Below, piece after piece: positions 23,126-32,536 of a DNA stretch of 44,048 nt. The notes below the pieces were generated by a model that saw only the letters and a program-made list of their open reading frames with translations, was not told the origin of the DNA and did no database searches. The DNA comes from an uncultured Gemmiger sp. (GTDB lineage Bacteria > Bacillota > Clostridia > Oscillospirales > Ruminococcaceae): positions 1 through 44,048 of the forward strand of contig CALXHT010000017.1 of NCBI GenBank assembly GCA_944388215.1. The letters run 5' to 3'. The position numbers and the translations under genes are program-made. The stretch's first letter is position 1, and every line of letters starts with the position of its first letter.

Positions 23126-24043
23126 TCAAAGATCGTCAAAATCGTACCGCTTGGCTGCGCGCCTGGGGCGGGCCAGCAGAATGGTGGCCCCGGCGCTCCA
23201 GCCGGCTTTGGCGCATTGGGCAGCGGCCTGCTGCACCGGCAGCCCCAGCTTTACCAGCAGCCGCAGGGCCGCCTCGTCCCGGGCAGCAATGGCCAGCCCG
23301 AAGGCCCCATCGGGGTGGGCGGTGAGGTAAAATTCATAGTCGGCGCGGGCATCCTCCCCCAGGGCAAAGGGGGCCAGCAGCCGTCCCAGGGCCAGGCGGC
23401 AGAGTTTTTCCTCGCTCTCTCCCACACATGCCTGGGCGAAGGTGGCGTCGTAAGCGGCGTAGTCCACTGCCCCGCCGGAAAAGCACTGGCGCATGCGGTA
23501 GCCTTCGCCCTCAATGCTGTGGTTGAAGATGTGGGCGGGGGTGTTTTCGTCCAGCCATTCAAAGTATTCGGGGTAGAAGAGCTTTGCCCCCGGCGCCCCC
23601 AGAAACTCCACCCCCACATCGGCGCTGACGGCCCCCAGCAGCTTTTTTAAGCCGGTTTCGGCATCGGGGGCGGCCCGCAGCGCGAAGGTGCGCAGCGCCT
23701 TGCAGTTGGTGAAGAGGTCACTGCCCAGGCTTTCCAGGGCCGGGCCTGCCTCCACCCGGCGCAGCCGGTGGCAGTTGTAGAAGGCGGCGCTGTGGAGCAC
23801 CTGCACCGAATCGGGCAGCACCGCTTCCTCCAGAAAATCCCCGGTCACCTCGTGGGTATCGGTGCTGTCGGCGGGCCAGAGGGCGCCGTCCCGGAGTTCG
23901 ATCTCCCGGGCGGCAAAACAGTAGGGCCCCACCTCGGTGACGGGGCGTCCCGCCACCAGGCCGGGCAAAACGGGACAGGGGGAATCCCCCAGCACGCGCA
24001 GAATCCGCGCGCCCTCCCCGCAGGGCTGCCATAACACTGCCAT
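23126..24043 (-). CDS. Leucine-rich-repeat (LRR_5-like) protein, first gene of the MoxR-VWA cassette
   Basis: A 305-residue protein without signal peptide or membrane helix. Residues 10-130 contain degenerate BspA-type repeats: VTEVGPYCFA, LPDSVQVLHSAAFYNC and ALESLGSDLFTNCKAL, with the usual phase of about 22-24 residues. The rest is helical. The C-terminal 60 residues (AIAARDEAALRLLVKLG, AAAQCAKAGWSAGATILLA) look like one or two ankyrin-type helical hairpins. Such modules bind proteins, so a recognition or adaptor role for the VWA/MoxR pair is inferred, not shown. The ATG follows GAGGGGG about 8 nt upstream. The promoter is at 24070-24078. Confidence 0.75.
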   Translation of the reverse strand: MAVLWQPCGEGARILRVLGDSPCPVLPGLVAGRPVTEVGPYCFAAREIELRDGALWPADSTDTHEVTGDFLEEAVLPDSVQVLHSAAFYNCHRLRRVEAGPALESLGSDLFTNCKALRTFALRAAPDAETGLKKLLGAVSADVGVEFLGAPGAKLFYPEYFEWLDENTPAHIFNHSIEGEGYRMRQCFSGGAVDYAAYDATFAQACVGESEEKLCRLALGRLLAPFALGEDARADYEFYLTAHPDGAFGLAIAARDEAALRLLVKLGLPVQQAAAQCAKAGWSAGATILLARPRRAAKRYDFDDL

Positions 24044-24069
24044 AACCGTTTCCCCCTCTTTACATTGTG

Positions 24070-24078
24070 GCCATTATA
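24070..24078 (-). promoter_or_regulatory. Extended -10 promoter of the LRR-VWA-MoxR unit
   Basis: On the minus strand, TGC directly before TATAAT forms an extended -10, about 27 nt upstream of the LRR gene. No good -35 is visible. The plus-strand MATE gene diverges from the same gap. Confidence 0.55.
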
Positions 24079-24130
24079 GCATAAAATAGGTGCGCAAGGA
24101 ATATGGAAGAGGAGAAAATCAAGTTTTATT

Positions 24131-25501
24131 ATGCGCACTGTCAGACAAACGGATATCCTGACCGGCAGCATTCCACGGCAGCTGCTGGTTTTCTTTCTGC
24201 CCATCTGGTTCGGTACGCTGTTCCAGCAGCTGTACAACACCGCCGACACGCTGATCGTCGGCAATTTTGTGGGCACCAATGCCCTGGCGGCGGTGGGCGC
24301 CACCGGGGCCTTTGTCAACCTGCTGGTGGGGCTGTTTGTGGGCCTTTGCAGCGGCGCCGGCGTGGTGGTGGCCCAGAGTTACGGCGCCAGGGACCTGGAC
24401 GCCGTGGACCGGCAGGTGCACACCGCCCTGGTGTTCAGCGTGGTCATCGGCGCGCTGCTCACCGTGCTGGGGCTGCTGTCCGCCCAGCCGGTTTTGCGGC
24501 TGATGGGCACCCCGGCGGAGATCCTGGGGGATGCGGCGCTCTATCTGCGCATCTACTTCCTGGGCATGATCCCCCAGATCCTTTATAACATGGGCACCAA
24601 CATCCTGCGCGCGGCGGGTGATTCCAAACGTCCGCTCTACTTCCTCATTGTGGCGTCCCTCGTCAACATCGTGCTGGACGTGGTCTTCATCGCCGGGTTC
24701 CACTGGGGCGTAGCGGGGGCGGCTTTGGCCACGGTGATCAGCCAGATCGCCAGCGCGGTGCTGACGCTGCGCTGCCTGGCCGGGTTCCAGGGCATGCCCT
24801 GGCATCTGTCGGCGGGCAAACTGCGGATGGAACGGACCATTCTCGTGGCCATCTGCACCATCGGCATCCCGGCGGCGGCCCAGAGCGCGCTGTACAACGT
24901 GAGCAACATGATGATCCAGAGCTGCATGAACGGCTTCGGCACCGACACCATCGCGGCCTGGGGCGTCTACGGCAAGATCGACTTCATCTTCTGGATGACC
25001 ATCAACTCGCTGGGCATTGCCATCACCACCTTTGCGGGGCAGAATTTCGGCGCCAAACAGTACGACCGTGTGCACCGGGGCACCCGCATCTGCCTGGAGA
25101 TGGCGGCGGGCATCACGGTATGCATCAGCGTGGTGTTCTACCTGGGGGCGCGGCCGCTGTTCAGCCTGTTCAGCCAGGACCCCGACGTGATCGAGGTGGG
25201 CGTGCATATGATGCAGGTGCTGGTGCCCGCCTATGTGACCTACGTCTGCATCGAGATCCTGTCCGGCGCGCTGCGCGGCTGCGGCGATGTGCGCATTCCC
25301 ACCCTTATCACGGTGGTCTGCGTCTGCGGACTGCGCATCCTCTGGCTGGTCACGGCGGTGCCGGTGTGGCACTCGGTGGCCACGGTGGAGATGAGCTACC
25401 CCATCACCTGGGCGCTGGCTTCGCTGCTCTTCATTCTCTACTACAAAAAGGGCGGTTGGCTGACCCGCTGCATTGCGGCGCGGCACCCCGCAGCGGAATA
25501 A
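24131..25501 (+). CDS. MATE family multidrug/toxin exporter
   Basis: A 456-residue integral membrane protein with twelve predicted helices arranged as two related halves. Family blocks include PIWFGTLFQQLYNTADTLIVG near the start (key run QQLYNTADT), GAGVVVAQSYGA, and in the second half NMMIQSCMNGFGTDTIAAWG and GQNFGA. MATE proteins export drugs or metabolites by Na+ or H+ antiport. The substrate cannot be inferred. The ATG at 24131 has its nearest GAGGAG about 17 nt away, longer than usual, so the exact start is less certain than the frame. It is divergent from the LRR-VWA-MoxR unit. Confidence 0.92.
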   Translation: MRTVRQTDILTGSIPRQLLVFFLPIWFGTLFQQLYNTADTLIVGNFVGTNALAAVGATGAFVNLLVGLFVGLCSGAGVVVAQSYGARDLDAVDRQVHTALVFSVVIGALLTVLGLLSAQPVLRLMGTPAEILGDAALYLRIYFLGMIPQILYNMGTNILRAAGDSKRPLYFLIVASLVNIVLDVVFIAGFHWGVAGAALATVISQIASAVLTLRCLAGFQGMPWHLSAGKLRMERTILVAICTIGIPAAAQSALYNVSNMMIQSCMNGFGTDTIAAWGVYGKIDFIFWMTINSLGIAITTFAGQNFGAKQYDRVHRGTRICLEMAAGITVCISVVFYLGARPLFSLFSQDPDVIEVGVHMMQVLVPAYVTYVCIEILSGALRGCGDVRIPTLITVVCVCGLRILWLVTAVPVWHSVATVEMSYPITWALASLLFILYYKKGGWLTRCIAARHPAAE

Positions 25502-25506
25502 AAACA

Positions 25507-25540
25507 AAAAGACCGGCGCTTTTGCGTCGGTCTTTTGCTT
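25507..25540. terminator. Terminator between convergent MATE and glnS genes
   Basis: A stem AAAGACCGGCGC / GCGTCGGTCTTT (one G-T pair) with a TTTT loop, T-rich on both flanks. Confidence 0.8.
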
Positions 25541-25547
25541 TGTGTTG

Positions 25548-27209
25548 TTACAGCTTGAAGCTGTCCTTCAGCGTCACGATGCGGTTGTAGACGCCGGGGT
25601 TCTTGCTGTCCGGCGTGAAGTAGCCGGTGCGCACGAACTGGAAGCGTTCGCCGGGCTGGGCATCCCGCAGGCTTTCCTCCAGCTTGGCGTGGGGAACCAC
25701 CACAACGCTCTCGGGGTTCAGGTAGTCCTTGAAGTCGGCGTCATCGGGAATGCTGTTCATGTTGGCCTCGGTGAACAGCTTGTCGTACAGCCGGACTTCC
25801 GCCTCCACGCAGTGCTGGCAGCTGACCCAGTGGATGGTGCCGCGCACCTTGCGGCCGTCGGCGGGGTTGCCGTTGCGGGTCTCCAGGTCGGCCTCGGCGT
25901 GGATGGCGGTGATGTTGCCGTCCTCGTCCTTGTCCACGCCGGTGCAGCGCACCAGGTAGGCGCCCATCAGGCGCACTTCCTTGCCCAGGGTCAGCCGCTT
26001 GAACTTGGGCGGCGGCACCTCAAAGAAGTCGCTGCGATCGATCCACACCTCGCGGGTGAAAGCCACCGGCCGGGTGGAGCTGTCGTTGGCGTCGCGGTTG
26101 GGGTTGTTGGGCAGCTCAAAGGTCTCGCAGGCATCGGCGGGGTAGTTGTCGATGATGAGCTTGACGGGGTCCAGCACGGCCACCCGGCGCTGGGCGTTCA
26201 GCTCCAGTTCGGAGCGCAGCACCGCTTCCAGCTGGCGCATGTCCACCAGGTTGTCGGCCTTGGAGATGCCGGCCTCCCGCACAAAGGTGAAGATGCTGGT
26301 GGGGGTGTAGCCGCGGCGGCGCAGGCCGCTCAGGGTGGGCATGCGGGGATCGTCCCAGCCGTCCACGATGTTCTTCTCCACCAGTTCCCGCAGGTAGCGC
26401 TTGCTCATGACGGTGTTGGTCACGTTCAGGCGGGCAAACTCCCGCTGTTTGGGGAACTCGGTGCCGAAGATGTTGGTGATGACCCACTCGTACAGCGGGC
26501 GGTGGTTTTCAAACTCCAGGCTGCACAGGCTGAAGGTGATGCCCTCGATGGCGTCCTGGATAGGATGGGCAAAGTCGTACAGCGGATAGATGCACCACTT
26601 GTCGCCCTGGCGGTGATGGGCCACATGCTTGATGCGGTAGATCGCGGGGTCGCGCATATTCATGTTGGGGCTGGCCAGGTCGATCTTGGCGCGCAGCGTC
26701 TTTTCGCCGTCGGCGAATTCACCGGCCCGCATGCGGCGGAACAGGTCCAGGTTCTCCTCCGGCGTGCGGTCCCGGTAGGGGCTGGGACGGCTGGGTTTGC
26801 CGGCATCGTTGCCGCGGTATTCCTGCATCTCCTCCCGGGTCAGGTCGTCCACATAGGCCTTGCCCTCCCGGATGAGCTTCTCGGCGTATTCGTAGCAGCG
26901 CTCGAAGTAGTCGCTGCCGTAAAAGACGCCGCCGTTGGGATCGGCGCCCAGCCAGTGCAGGTCCTTCAGGATGCTCTGCACGTATTCGTCACCCTCGCGG
27001 GCGGGGTTGGTGTCGTCAAAACGGAGGTTGAACTTGCCGCCGTAGTGCTTGGCGATGGTGTAGTTGATGAAAATCGCCTTGGCCGAACCGATATGCAGAT
27101 ATCCGTTGGGCTCGGGCGGAAAACGGGTATGCACGGTATCGACCTTGCCCTCGGCAAGGTCGGCATCGATGATATCCGTCAAGAAGTTGGAAAATTTTTC
27201 TTCTGCCAT
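25548..27209 (-). CDS. glnS: Glutaminyl-tRNA synthetase
   Basis: A 553-residue class I aminoacyl-tRNA synthetase that charges tRNA-Gln directly. The HIGH motif is in PPEPNGYLHIGSAKA and the KMSKS-like motif is VMSKRYL. FDDTNP and the C-terminal anticodon-binding beta-barrels (about 340-553) match GlnRS rather than GluRS. Many Bacillota lack GlnRS and make Gln-tRNA by amidating Glu-tRNA, so its presence is informative. The ATG at 27207-27209 has GGGGTG 7 nt upstream. Promoter at 27241-27269. Monocistronic. Confidence 0.95.
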   Translation of the reverse strand: MAEEKFSNFLTDIIDADLAEGKVDTVHTRFPPEPNGYLHIGSAKAIFINYTIAKHYGGKFNLRFDDTNPAREGDEYVQSILKDLHWLGADPNGGVFYGSDYFERCYEYAEKLIREGKAYVDDLTREEMQEYRGNDAGKPSRPSPYRDRTPEENLDLFRRMRAGEFADGEKTLRAKIDLASPNMNMRDPAIYRIKHVAHHRQGDKWCIYPLYDFAHPIQDAIEGITFSLCSLEFENHRPLYEWVITNIFGTEFPKQREFARLNVTNTVMSKRYLRELVEKNIVDGWDDPRMPTLSGLRRRGYTPTSIFTFVREAGISKADNLVDMRQLEAVLRSELELNAQRRVAVLDPVKLIIDNYPADACETFELPNNPNRDANDSSTRPVAFTREVWIDRSDFFEVPPPKFKRLTLGKEVRLMGAYLVRCTGVDKDEDGNITAIHAEADLETRNGNPADGRKVRGTIHWVSCQHCVEAEVRLYDKLFTEANMNSIPDDADFKDYLNPESVVVVPHAKLEESLRDAQPGERFQFVRTGYFTPDSKNPGVYNRIVTLKDSFKL

Positions 27210-27240
27210 AAATCGCACCCCAAATTTTTAGTGTCCCTTT

Positions 27241-27269
27241 ATTGTACACTACTTCCTATAAAATGGCAA
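27241..27269 (-). promoter_or_regulatory. Promoter of glnS
   Basis: On the minus strand, TTGCCA (27264-27269), a 17-nt spacer and TACAAT (27241-27246). I saw no T-box-like leader. The untranslated region is only about 25 nt. Confidence 0.8.
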
Positions 27270-27308
27270 GGGGGCGCCGATTTCAAAATGAAATACGCCG
27301 TCCCCGCA

Positions 27309-27339
27309 CAAAAAAGCCGCACGGTGTTCCGCGCGGCTT
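27309..27339 (-). terminator. Terminator of the ttcA-alr-lepA operon
   Basis: On the minus strand, an 11-bp stem (AAGCCGCGCGG / CCGTGCGGCTT, one G-T pair) followed by a run of T, 11 nt after the lepA stop. Confidence 0.9.
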
Positions 27340-27349
27340 GCCATACAGT

Positions 27350-29158
27350 TTAAGAATCGGAATCCAGCTTCAAGACGGCGGTGAAGGCCTCGCTGGGCAA
27401 AGTCACGCTGCCCAGCTGGCGCATCTTCTTTTTGCCTTCCTTCTGCTTTTCCAGCAGTTTCTTTTTGCGGGTGATGTCGCCGCCGTAGCACTTGGCCAGC
27501 ACGTCCTTGCGCATGGCCTTGACGGTTTCCCGGGCAATGATCTTGCCGCCCACCGCCGCCTGGATGGGAATCTCGAAGAGGGCGCGGGGGATGTTCTCCT
27601 TCAGTTTCTCGCAGATGCGGCGGCCCTTGGCGTAGGCGTTATCCGCAAAGACGATCATGGACAGGGCATCCACCGGGTCGCCGTTGAGCAAAAAGTCCAG
27701 CCGGACCAGCTTGCTCTCGTGCCAGCCCTCCCACTCGTAGTCGTAGCTGGCGTAGCCGCGGCTGCGGGATTTGATGGCGTCGAAGAAGTCGTAGACGATC
27801 TCGCCCAGCGGCAGCTGGTAGTGCAGGTCCACGCGGGTTTCGTCCATATATTTCATGTCCACCATGACACCCCGCTTGGCCTGGCAGAGGTCCATCAGCG
27901 GGCCCACGTAGTCGTTGGGGGTGTAGATGTGGGCGTTGACGAAGGGCTCCTCCTGCTTGACGATGCGGGTGGGGTCGGGGTAGGAGGCCGGGTTGTCGAT
28001 GATCTCCACCGTGCCGTCGGTCAGCGTCAGCCGGTACTGTACGCCGGGGGTGGTGGTGATGAGGTTGAGGTCAAACTCCCGCTCGAGGCGCTCGGTGATG
28101 ATCTCCATGTGGAGCAGGCCCAGAAAGCCGCAGCGGAAGCCAAAGCCCAGGGCAGCGCTGGTTTCCGGCTCGAAGCTCAAAGAAGCGTCGTTGAGCTGCA
28201 GTTTTTCCAGGGCGTCCTTCAGGTCGGGGTAGTCGGCGCCGTCCGCCGGATAGATGCCACAGAAGACCATGGGGGTCACGGTGCGGAAACCGGGCAGCGC
28301 CTCCGCCGTGGGGTTGGAGGCCAGCGTGACGGTATCGCCCACCCGGGTATCCCGCACCGTCTTGATGCTGGCGGTCAGATAGCCCACCTCGCCGGCTTCC
28401 AGATGGTCGCAGGGGGTCAGGCTGGTGGCGCCCATGTGGCCCACCTCCACCAGCTGGAACTCGGCGCCGGTGCTCATCAGGCGGATGGTGTCGCCGGGCT
28501 TGACGGTGCCCTCAAAGATGCGCACATAGACGATGACACCCTTGTAGCTGTCGTAGATGGAGTCAAAGATCAGCGCCTTCAGCGGTTTGTCCGCGTCGCC
28601 GGAAGGGGCGGGAATGTCCTTGACCACGCACTCCAGCACGTCCTTGACGCCGATGCCCAGCTTGGCGGACACCCGCGGCGCCTCCATGCAGGGCAGGCCG
28701 ATGACATCCTCCACCTCCTTGGCCACCGCGTCGGGGTCGGCGCTGGGCAGGTCGATCTTGTTCAGAATGGGCACCACTTCCAGGTTGTGGTCCAGGGCCA
28801 GGTAGCAGTTGGCCAGCGTCTGGGCCTCCACGCCCTGGCTGGCGTCCACCACCAGCACGGCGCCCTCGCAGGCGGCCAGGCTGCGGCTGACTTCGTACTG
28901 GAAGTCCACGTGACCCGGGGTGTCGATGAGGTTGAGCTCGTAGGTCTTGCCGTCGTCGGCCTTGTAGCGCATGGTGACGGCCCGGGCCTTGATGGTGATG
29001 CCGCGCTCCTTCTCAATGTCCATGTCGTCCAGCACCTGGTCGGTCATGGTGCGTTTGTCCACACTGTCGGTCAGCTCCAGCATGCGGTCCGACAAGGTGG
29101 ACTTGCCGTGATCGATGTGAGCGATGATACAAAAGTTGCGAATGGTGTCGCGAGCCAT
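27350..29158 (-). CDS. lepA: Elongation factor 4 (LepA)
   Basis: A 602-residue translational GTPase that acts on stalled or assembling ribosomes. G-domain motifs are clear: AHIDHGKST (G1), RGITI (G2), DTPGHVDF (G3) and LNKIDLP (G4). The C-terminal LepA-specific domain ends with [22 protein letters not shown]. Length matches the family. The ATG at 29156-29158 overlaps the alr stop as TGATG, and its GGAGG lies in the last codons of alr, so translation is coupled. Last gene of the three-gene operon. Confidence 0.97.
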   Translation of the reverse strand: MARDTIRNFCIIAHIDHGKSTLSDRMLELTDSVDKRTMTDQVLDDMDIEKERGITIKARAVTMRYKADDGKTYELNLIDTPGHVDFQYEVSRSLAACEGAVLVVDASQGVEAQTLANCYLALDHNLEVVPILNKIDLPSADPDAVAKEVEDVIGLPCMEAPRVSAKLGIGVKDVLECVVKDIPAPSGDADKPLKALIFDSIYDSYKGVIVYVRIFEGTVKPGDTIRLMSTGAEFQLVEVGHMGATSLTPCDHLEAGEVGYLTASIKTVRDTRVGDTVTLASNPTAEALPGFRTVTPMVFCGIYPADGADYPDLKDALEKLQLNDASLSFEPETSAALGFGFRCGFLGLLHMEIITERLEREFDLNLITTTPGVQYRLTLTDGTVEIIDNPASYPDPTRIVKQEEPFVNAHIYTPNDYVGPLMDLCQAKRGVMVDMKYMDETRVDLHYQLPLGEIVYDFFDAIKSRSRGYASYDYEWEGWHESKLVRLDFLLNGDPVDALSMIVFADNAYAKGRRICEKLKENIPRALFEIPIQAAVGGKIIARETVKAMRKDVLAKCYGGDITRKKKLLEKQKEGKKKMRQLGSVTLPSEAFTAVLKLDSDS

Positions 29159-30345
29159 CAATTTTCCTCCAAATCGTTCCAGATCTTGCAGATTTTTCCC
29201 TGTTCCAGATAGACGCGGGGCACCCGGCGGGCGATGCCGCATACGATCTCATAGCAGATGGTGTCGGTCTTGCGGGCGATGGTGTCGGCGGTGTCGGCAG
29301 CGCCGGGGCCAAAGACCGTCACCTCGTCGCCCATCCTGACACCGGGAATGTTGGTCACATCCAGCAGGGTCTGGTCCATGCAGACCCTGCCCAGCACCGG
29401 CGCGGGCTGGCCGTTGACCATCATCAGGCCCTGGCCCTGGGTGCCCGAGAGCATCCGGGGGTAGCCGTCGGCGTAGCCCACACAGACGGTGGCCACCCGC
29501 ATGGGGGCCTTCGCCGTGAAGGTCCGGCCGTAGCTCACGCTCTGGCCGGGCAGCAGGTCCTTGACAAAAGTCACAAGACATTTCAGCGTCATCACCGGCT
29601 TCAGCACGGGGAAGTGCAGCTCGTCGCTGGGGTCCAGCCCGTAGAGGATGATGCCGGCGCGGGTCATGTCGTGGCGCCATTCGGGATGGCGCAGCTGGGC
29701 GGCGGAGTTGGCACAGTGGACGGTGCCGGTGTCGTAGCCGTCGGCCTGCAGCCGGTCCACCACCTGGCGGAAGAGGGCATACTGGCTGTCGGTGTAGTCC
29801 TGGGCGTCCGGCTTCACGCTGTCCGCCACCGCGAAGTGCTGGAAGATGCCGCAGATGGAAAGCCCGGGCAGGGCGTAGAGCGCTTCCAGCTCTTTTACCA
29901 CGGCCTGCCAGTCGCTGCAGGCGGCAAAGCCGATGCGGCCCATGCCGGTGTCCACTTTCAGGTGGACCTTGACCCTGACGCCCGCCGCCACCGCCGCCTC
30001 CGAGAGGGCCTTGGCATACTCGGTGGAGAAGCAGGCGGTGATGATGTCCTGGTCGGCCAGGACGGCGGCCTGGGACGGGTCGGTGTAGCCCAGGATCAGG
30101 ATGGGCAGCGTGATGCCGTGGCGGCGCAGGTGTTTTGCCTCTGAAAGGCAGCTCACCGCAAAGGCGGCGGCGCCTTCCTGCTGCAGCACCCGGGCCACCG
30201 TGACATCGCCGTGGCCGTAGGCGTCCGCCTTGACGACGGCGCACACCGGCCCGTTGACGGTGCGTTTGATAAAGGCAAAGTTGTGGCGCAGGGCGTCCAG
30301 ATCAATCTCTGCCCAGCAGTGTTTTTCCAGCATGAAATCACTCAC
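29158..30345 (-). CDS. alr: Alanine racemase
   Basis: A 395-residue PLP enzyme that interconverts L- and D-alanine for peptidoglycan. The cofactor lysine is Lys39 in [10 protein letters not shown], and the second catalytic residue is the Tyr in VSYGRTF (about 265). [10 protein letters not shown] is a further family block. I chose the GTG at 30343-30345, with AAGGAG 8 nt upstream. It overlaps the ttcA-like stop codon as GTGA. An in-frame GTG nine bases upstream and an ATG twelve bases downstream are less well placed. The middle gene of the operon, coupled to both neighbours. Confidence 0.95.
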   Translation of the reverse strand: MSDFMLEKHCWAEIDLDALRHNFAFIKRTVNGPVCAVVKADAYGHGDVTVARVLQQEGAAAFAVSCLSEAKHLRRHGITLPILILGYTDPSQAAVLADQDIITACFSTEYAKALSEAAVAAGVRVKVHLKVDTGMGRIGFAACSDWQAVVKELEALYALPGLSICGIFQHFAVADSVKPDAQDYTDSQYALFRQVVDRLQADGYDTGTVHCANSAAQLRHPEWRHDMTRAGIILYGLDPSDELHFPVLKPVMTLKCLVTFVKDLLPGQSVSYGRTFTAKAPMRVATVCVGYADGYPRMLSGTQGQGLMMVNGQPAPVLGRVCMDQTLLDVTNIPGVRMGDEVTVFGPGAADTADTIARKTDTICYEIVCGIARRVPRVYLEQGKICKIWNDLEEN

Positions 30346-31100
30346 TTGGACCACTCCTTTTTGCGGCCGGTGTGCAGCGGCTTCCAGCCGTCAATGCCGC
30401 TTTCCTGCAGGGCGTGCAGCGTTTTCTGACGGAATGCAGGGTCCTTGCGGCTGAATTCACGGACAAACTGTTTGGTCTCCTCCCGGGTGGTCACGCCGTC
30501 GGCAGGGCAGCGGCTCTTGATCACCGGGAATCCCGCCCGCTTGATGGCGGAGAGCACCTCGCTCTCGGTGGCCAGCAGCAGCGGCCGGATCATCGTCAGG
30601 TCGCGGCGGGACAGGTAGGTCACCGGCGAGAAGCAGCCGATGCGGCCCTCCCGCCAGAGGTTCATATAAAAGGTTTCCACCGCGTCGTCCAGGTGATGCC
30701 CCAGCGCCACCTTGTTGCAGCCCAGCTGCTGGGCTGCGGTGTGCAGCGTGCCCCGGCGCAGCTTGGCGCAGAGGGCACAGGGGTTGGATTCCTTGCGGTA
30801 GTCGAACACCACGGGACCGATGTCGGTGCGGCGGATCTCGTAGGGAATGTTTTCCGCCGCGAAGAGATCCACCAGCGGGCTGTAGTCGGTTTCCACCCCG
30901 CCGAAGCAGGGATCCAGCGTCACGGCCTGTACCTCAAAGGGCACGCCCAGGTAGGCCCGCAGCCGCCCCAGGGCGACGGTCAGCACCACGCTGTCCTTGC
31001 CGCCCGAGACCCCCACCAGAACCCGGTCGCCGGGGGCGATCATTTCATAGTCCTGCACGGCCTTGCGCACAAGACCGGTGATATGCTGCATGGCGTCCAT
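30342..31100 (-). CDS. TtcA-like tRNA 2-thiolation ATPase
   Basis: A 252-residue PP-loop protein of the TtcA/TtuA group, which thiolates tRNA bases using ATP and an Fe-S cluster. The P-loop SGGKDS lies at about 32-37, followed by the conserved Cys-x2-Cys of NPCALCAKLRRG (about 108-119) and GHHLDDAVET. A third conserved Cys is in SRCPADG. TtcA itself makes 2-thiocytidine at position 32. Clostridial members are not all characterised, so the target base is inferred. GGGAGG lies 5-6 nt before the ATG. First gene of the operon, from the promoter at 31126-31154. Confidence 0.86.
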   Translation of the reverse strand: MDAMQHITGLVRKAVQDYEMIAPGDRVLVGVSGGKDSVVLTVALGRLRAYLGVPFEVQAVTLDPCFGGVETDYSPLVDLFAAENIPYEIRRTDIGPVVFDYRKESNPCALCAKLRRGTLHTAAQQLGCNKVALGHHLDDAVETFYMNLWREGRIGCFSPVTYLSRRDLTMIRPLLLATESEVLSAIKRAGFPVIKSRCPADGVTTREETKQFVREFSRKDPAFRQKTLHALQESGIDGWKPLHTGRKKEWSK

Positions 31101-31125
31101 GACCGTCCTCCCTTCTTAACGTTTC

Positions 31126-31154
31126 ATTATACCATGTTCAAGGTTCGGGTACAA
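31126..31154 (-). promoter_or_regulatory. Promoter of the ttcA-alr-lepA operon
   Basis: On the minus strand, TTGTAC (31149-31154), a 17-nt spacer and TATAAT (31126-31131). The -35 begins 2 nt after the stop codon of the upstream CLC gene. Confidence 0.82.
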
Positions 31155-31155
31155 C

Positions 31156-32445
31156 TCAATTTTCCTCTTCGGGGGCAGCTTCGGTCCAGCGGCCCTCCTG
31201 GAAGCGGACGCCGCCGATCTGCAGCTTGGAGTGCAGGAAATGCTGTTCATGGTAGAGGCTGAAATAGCTGGACAGCATGTAGGAAACAGCGCACACCAGG
31301 GCAAACAGGGGCAGGCACTGTCCGCCGAAGACCTCCAGCCCCAGACAGATGGAGGCCAGGGGGCTGTTGGTGCAGCCGCAGAAGAGGGCCACCATGCCCA
31401 AAGCGGCGCCCAGGGGAGCGGGCAGGCCCAGCAGCGGGGCCACGGCGCAGCCGAAGGTGGCGCCCGTGAAGAAGATGGGCACGATCTCGCCGCCCTTGTA
31501 CCCGGCGCCCAGCGTCAGGGCGGTGAAGAGCATCTTGAGGGCGAAGGCCCAGGGCAGGGCCTGGCCGGCCATGGCGGCGGCAATGACCGCGCTGCCGGCG
31601 CCGTTGTAATCGGTGGTGCCCAGCAGCTTGGTGAGGGCGATGATGAGGATACCGCCTGCCACCACCCGCAGATAGGGGTTGGGGAAGAATTTCGCGTACA
31701 GCCTGGGGGTGGCGTGGAGCAGCTCACAGAAGGCGATGCTCAGCACGGCCAGCAGCGCGCCCAGCAGCAGCACCTGCCCGATGGTGACGGGGTTCAGCTC
31801 CGCCGTGGCGGCCAGCTTAAAAGCGGTGGGGGCAAGGCCCATCTGGCTGCTGATCCAGACGCCCAGCAAAGCGGACACCAGGCAGGGCAGCAGGGCGGCA
31901 TACTGCATGGAGCCCACGTTGACCACCTCGATGGTGAAGACGGTGGCGGCCAGCGGTGTGCCGAAGATGGCGGAGAAGGCCCCGGCCATGCCGCACATCG
32001 TCATGAAGCGGCAGTCGCGGCGGTTGAGGCGCAGCAGACGGCCGACCTGCCCGGAAACCGAGCCGCCCAGCAGCAGCGCCGCACCCTCCCGGCCGCTGGA
32101 ACCGCCCAGCAGGTGGGTGGTGACGGTGGAAAAGAAGATCAGCGGGGCAGTGCGCAGCGTCAGCACCTGGCGCTCCCGCACGGCGGCAAAGACCTGGTTG
32201 GTGGAGCCGCCCCCCTGGGGGTCAAACCGGCGGTATAAAAAAACAATGACCAGGCCGCCCGCCGGCAGCAGCCAGAGCAGCCAGCCCTGGACGCCGCGGG
32301 TGGCGTTGGCCCAGTTCAGTGCCAGTCCGAAGGCCGCCCCCAGCGGCCCGGTAATGCAGCCCACCAGGGCCGCCAGCACCACCCATTTGACACAGACCCG
32401 CAGGTAGCGCACCGTGCCGCGCAGTGCAGTTTGCAACGTTTGCAT
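31156..32445 (-). CDS. CLC-family anion channel/antiporter, possibly fluoride-type
   Basis: A 429-residue integral membrane protein of the CLC family. The anion-path motif GSSGREGA contains the gating Glu120 (GREGP in canonical members). GYKGGEIVPIFFTGATFG is the later pore helix motif. The region equivalent to the first selectivity motif reads QGGGSTNQ instead of GSGIP. The internal proton glutamate position (EE in E. coli ClcA) reads E173-V174. Both changes recall the F-/H+ antiporter subgroup, but no fluoride riboswitch precedes the gene, so the ion is undecided. It starts from the ATG at 32445, with GAGAGGA about 5-6 nt upstream. Confidence 0.87.
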   Translation of the reverse strand: MQTLQTALRGTVRYLRVCVKWVVLAALVGCITGPLGAAFGLALNWANATRGVQGWLLWLLPAGGLVIVFLYRRFDPQGGGSTNQVFAAVRERQVLTLRTAPLIFFSTVTTHLLGGSSGREGAALLLGGSVSGQVGRLLRLNRRDCRFMTMCGMAGAFSAIFGTPLAATVFTIEVVNVGSMQYAALLPCLVSALLGVWISSQMGLAPTAFKLAATAELNPVTIGQVLLLGALLAVLSIAFCELLHATPRLYAKFFPNPYLRVVAGGILIIALTKLLGTTDYNGAGSAVIAAAMAGQALPWAFALKMLFTALTLGAGYKGGEIVPIFFTGATFGCAVAPLLGLPAPLGAALGMVALFCGCTNSPLASICLGLEVFGGQCLPLFALVCAVSYMLSSYFSLYHEQHFLHSKLQIGGVRFQEGRWTEAAPEEEN

Positions 32446-32475
32446 AAAAACATCCTCTCACTCATAATGCCTACC

Positions 32476-32504
32476 ATTATACCCTGCAAGGCGGCAAAAC
32501 ACAA
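32476..32504 (-). promoter_or_regulatory. Promoter of the CLC gene
   Basis: On the minus strand, TTGTGT (32499-32504), a 17-nt spacer and TATAAT (32476-32481). Confidence 0.7.
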
Positions 32505-32536
32505 GAGAAAGGGTCCTTCCCATTTGGGGCTGCCTG

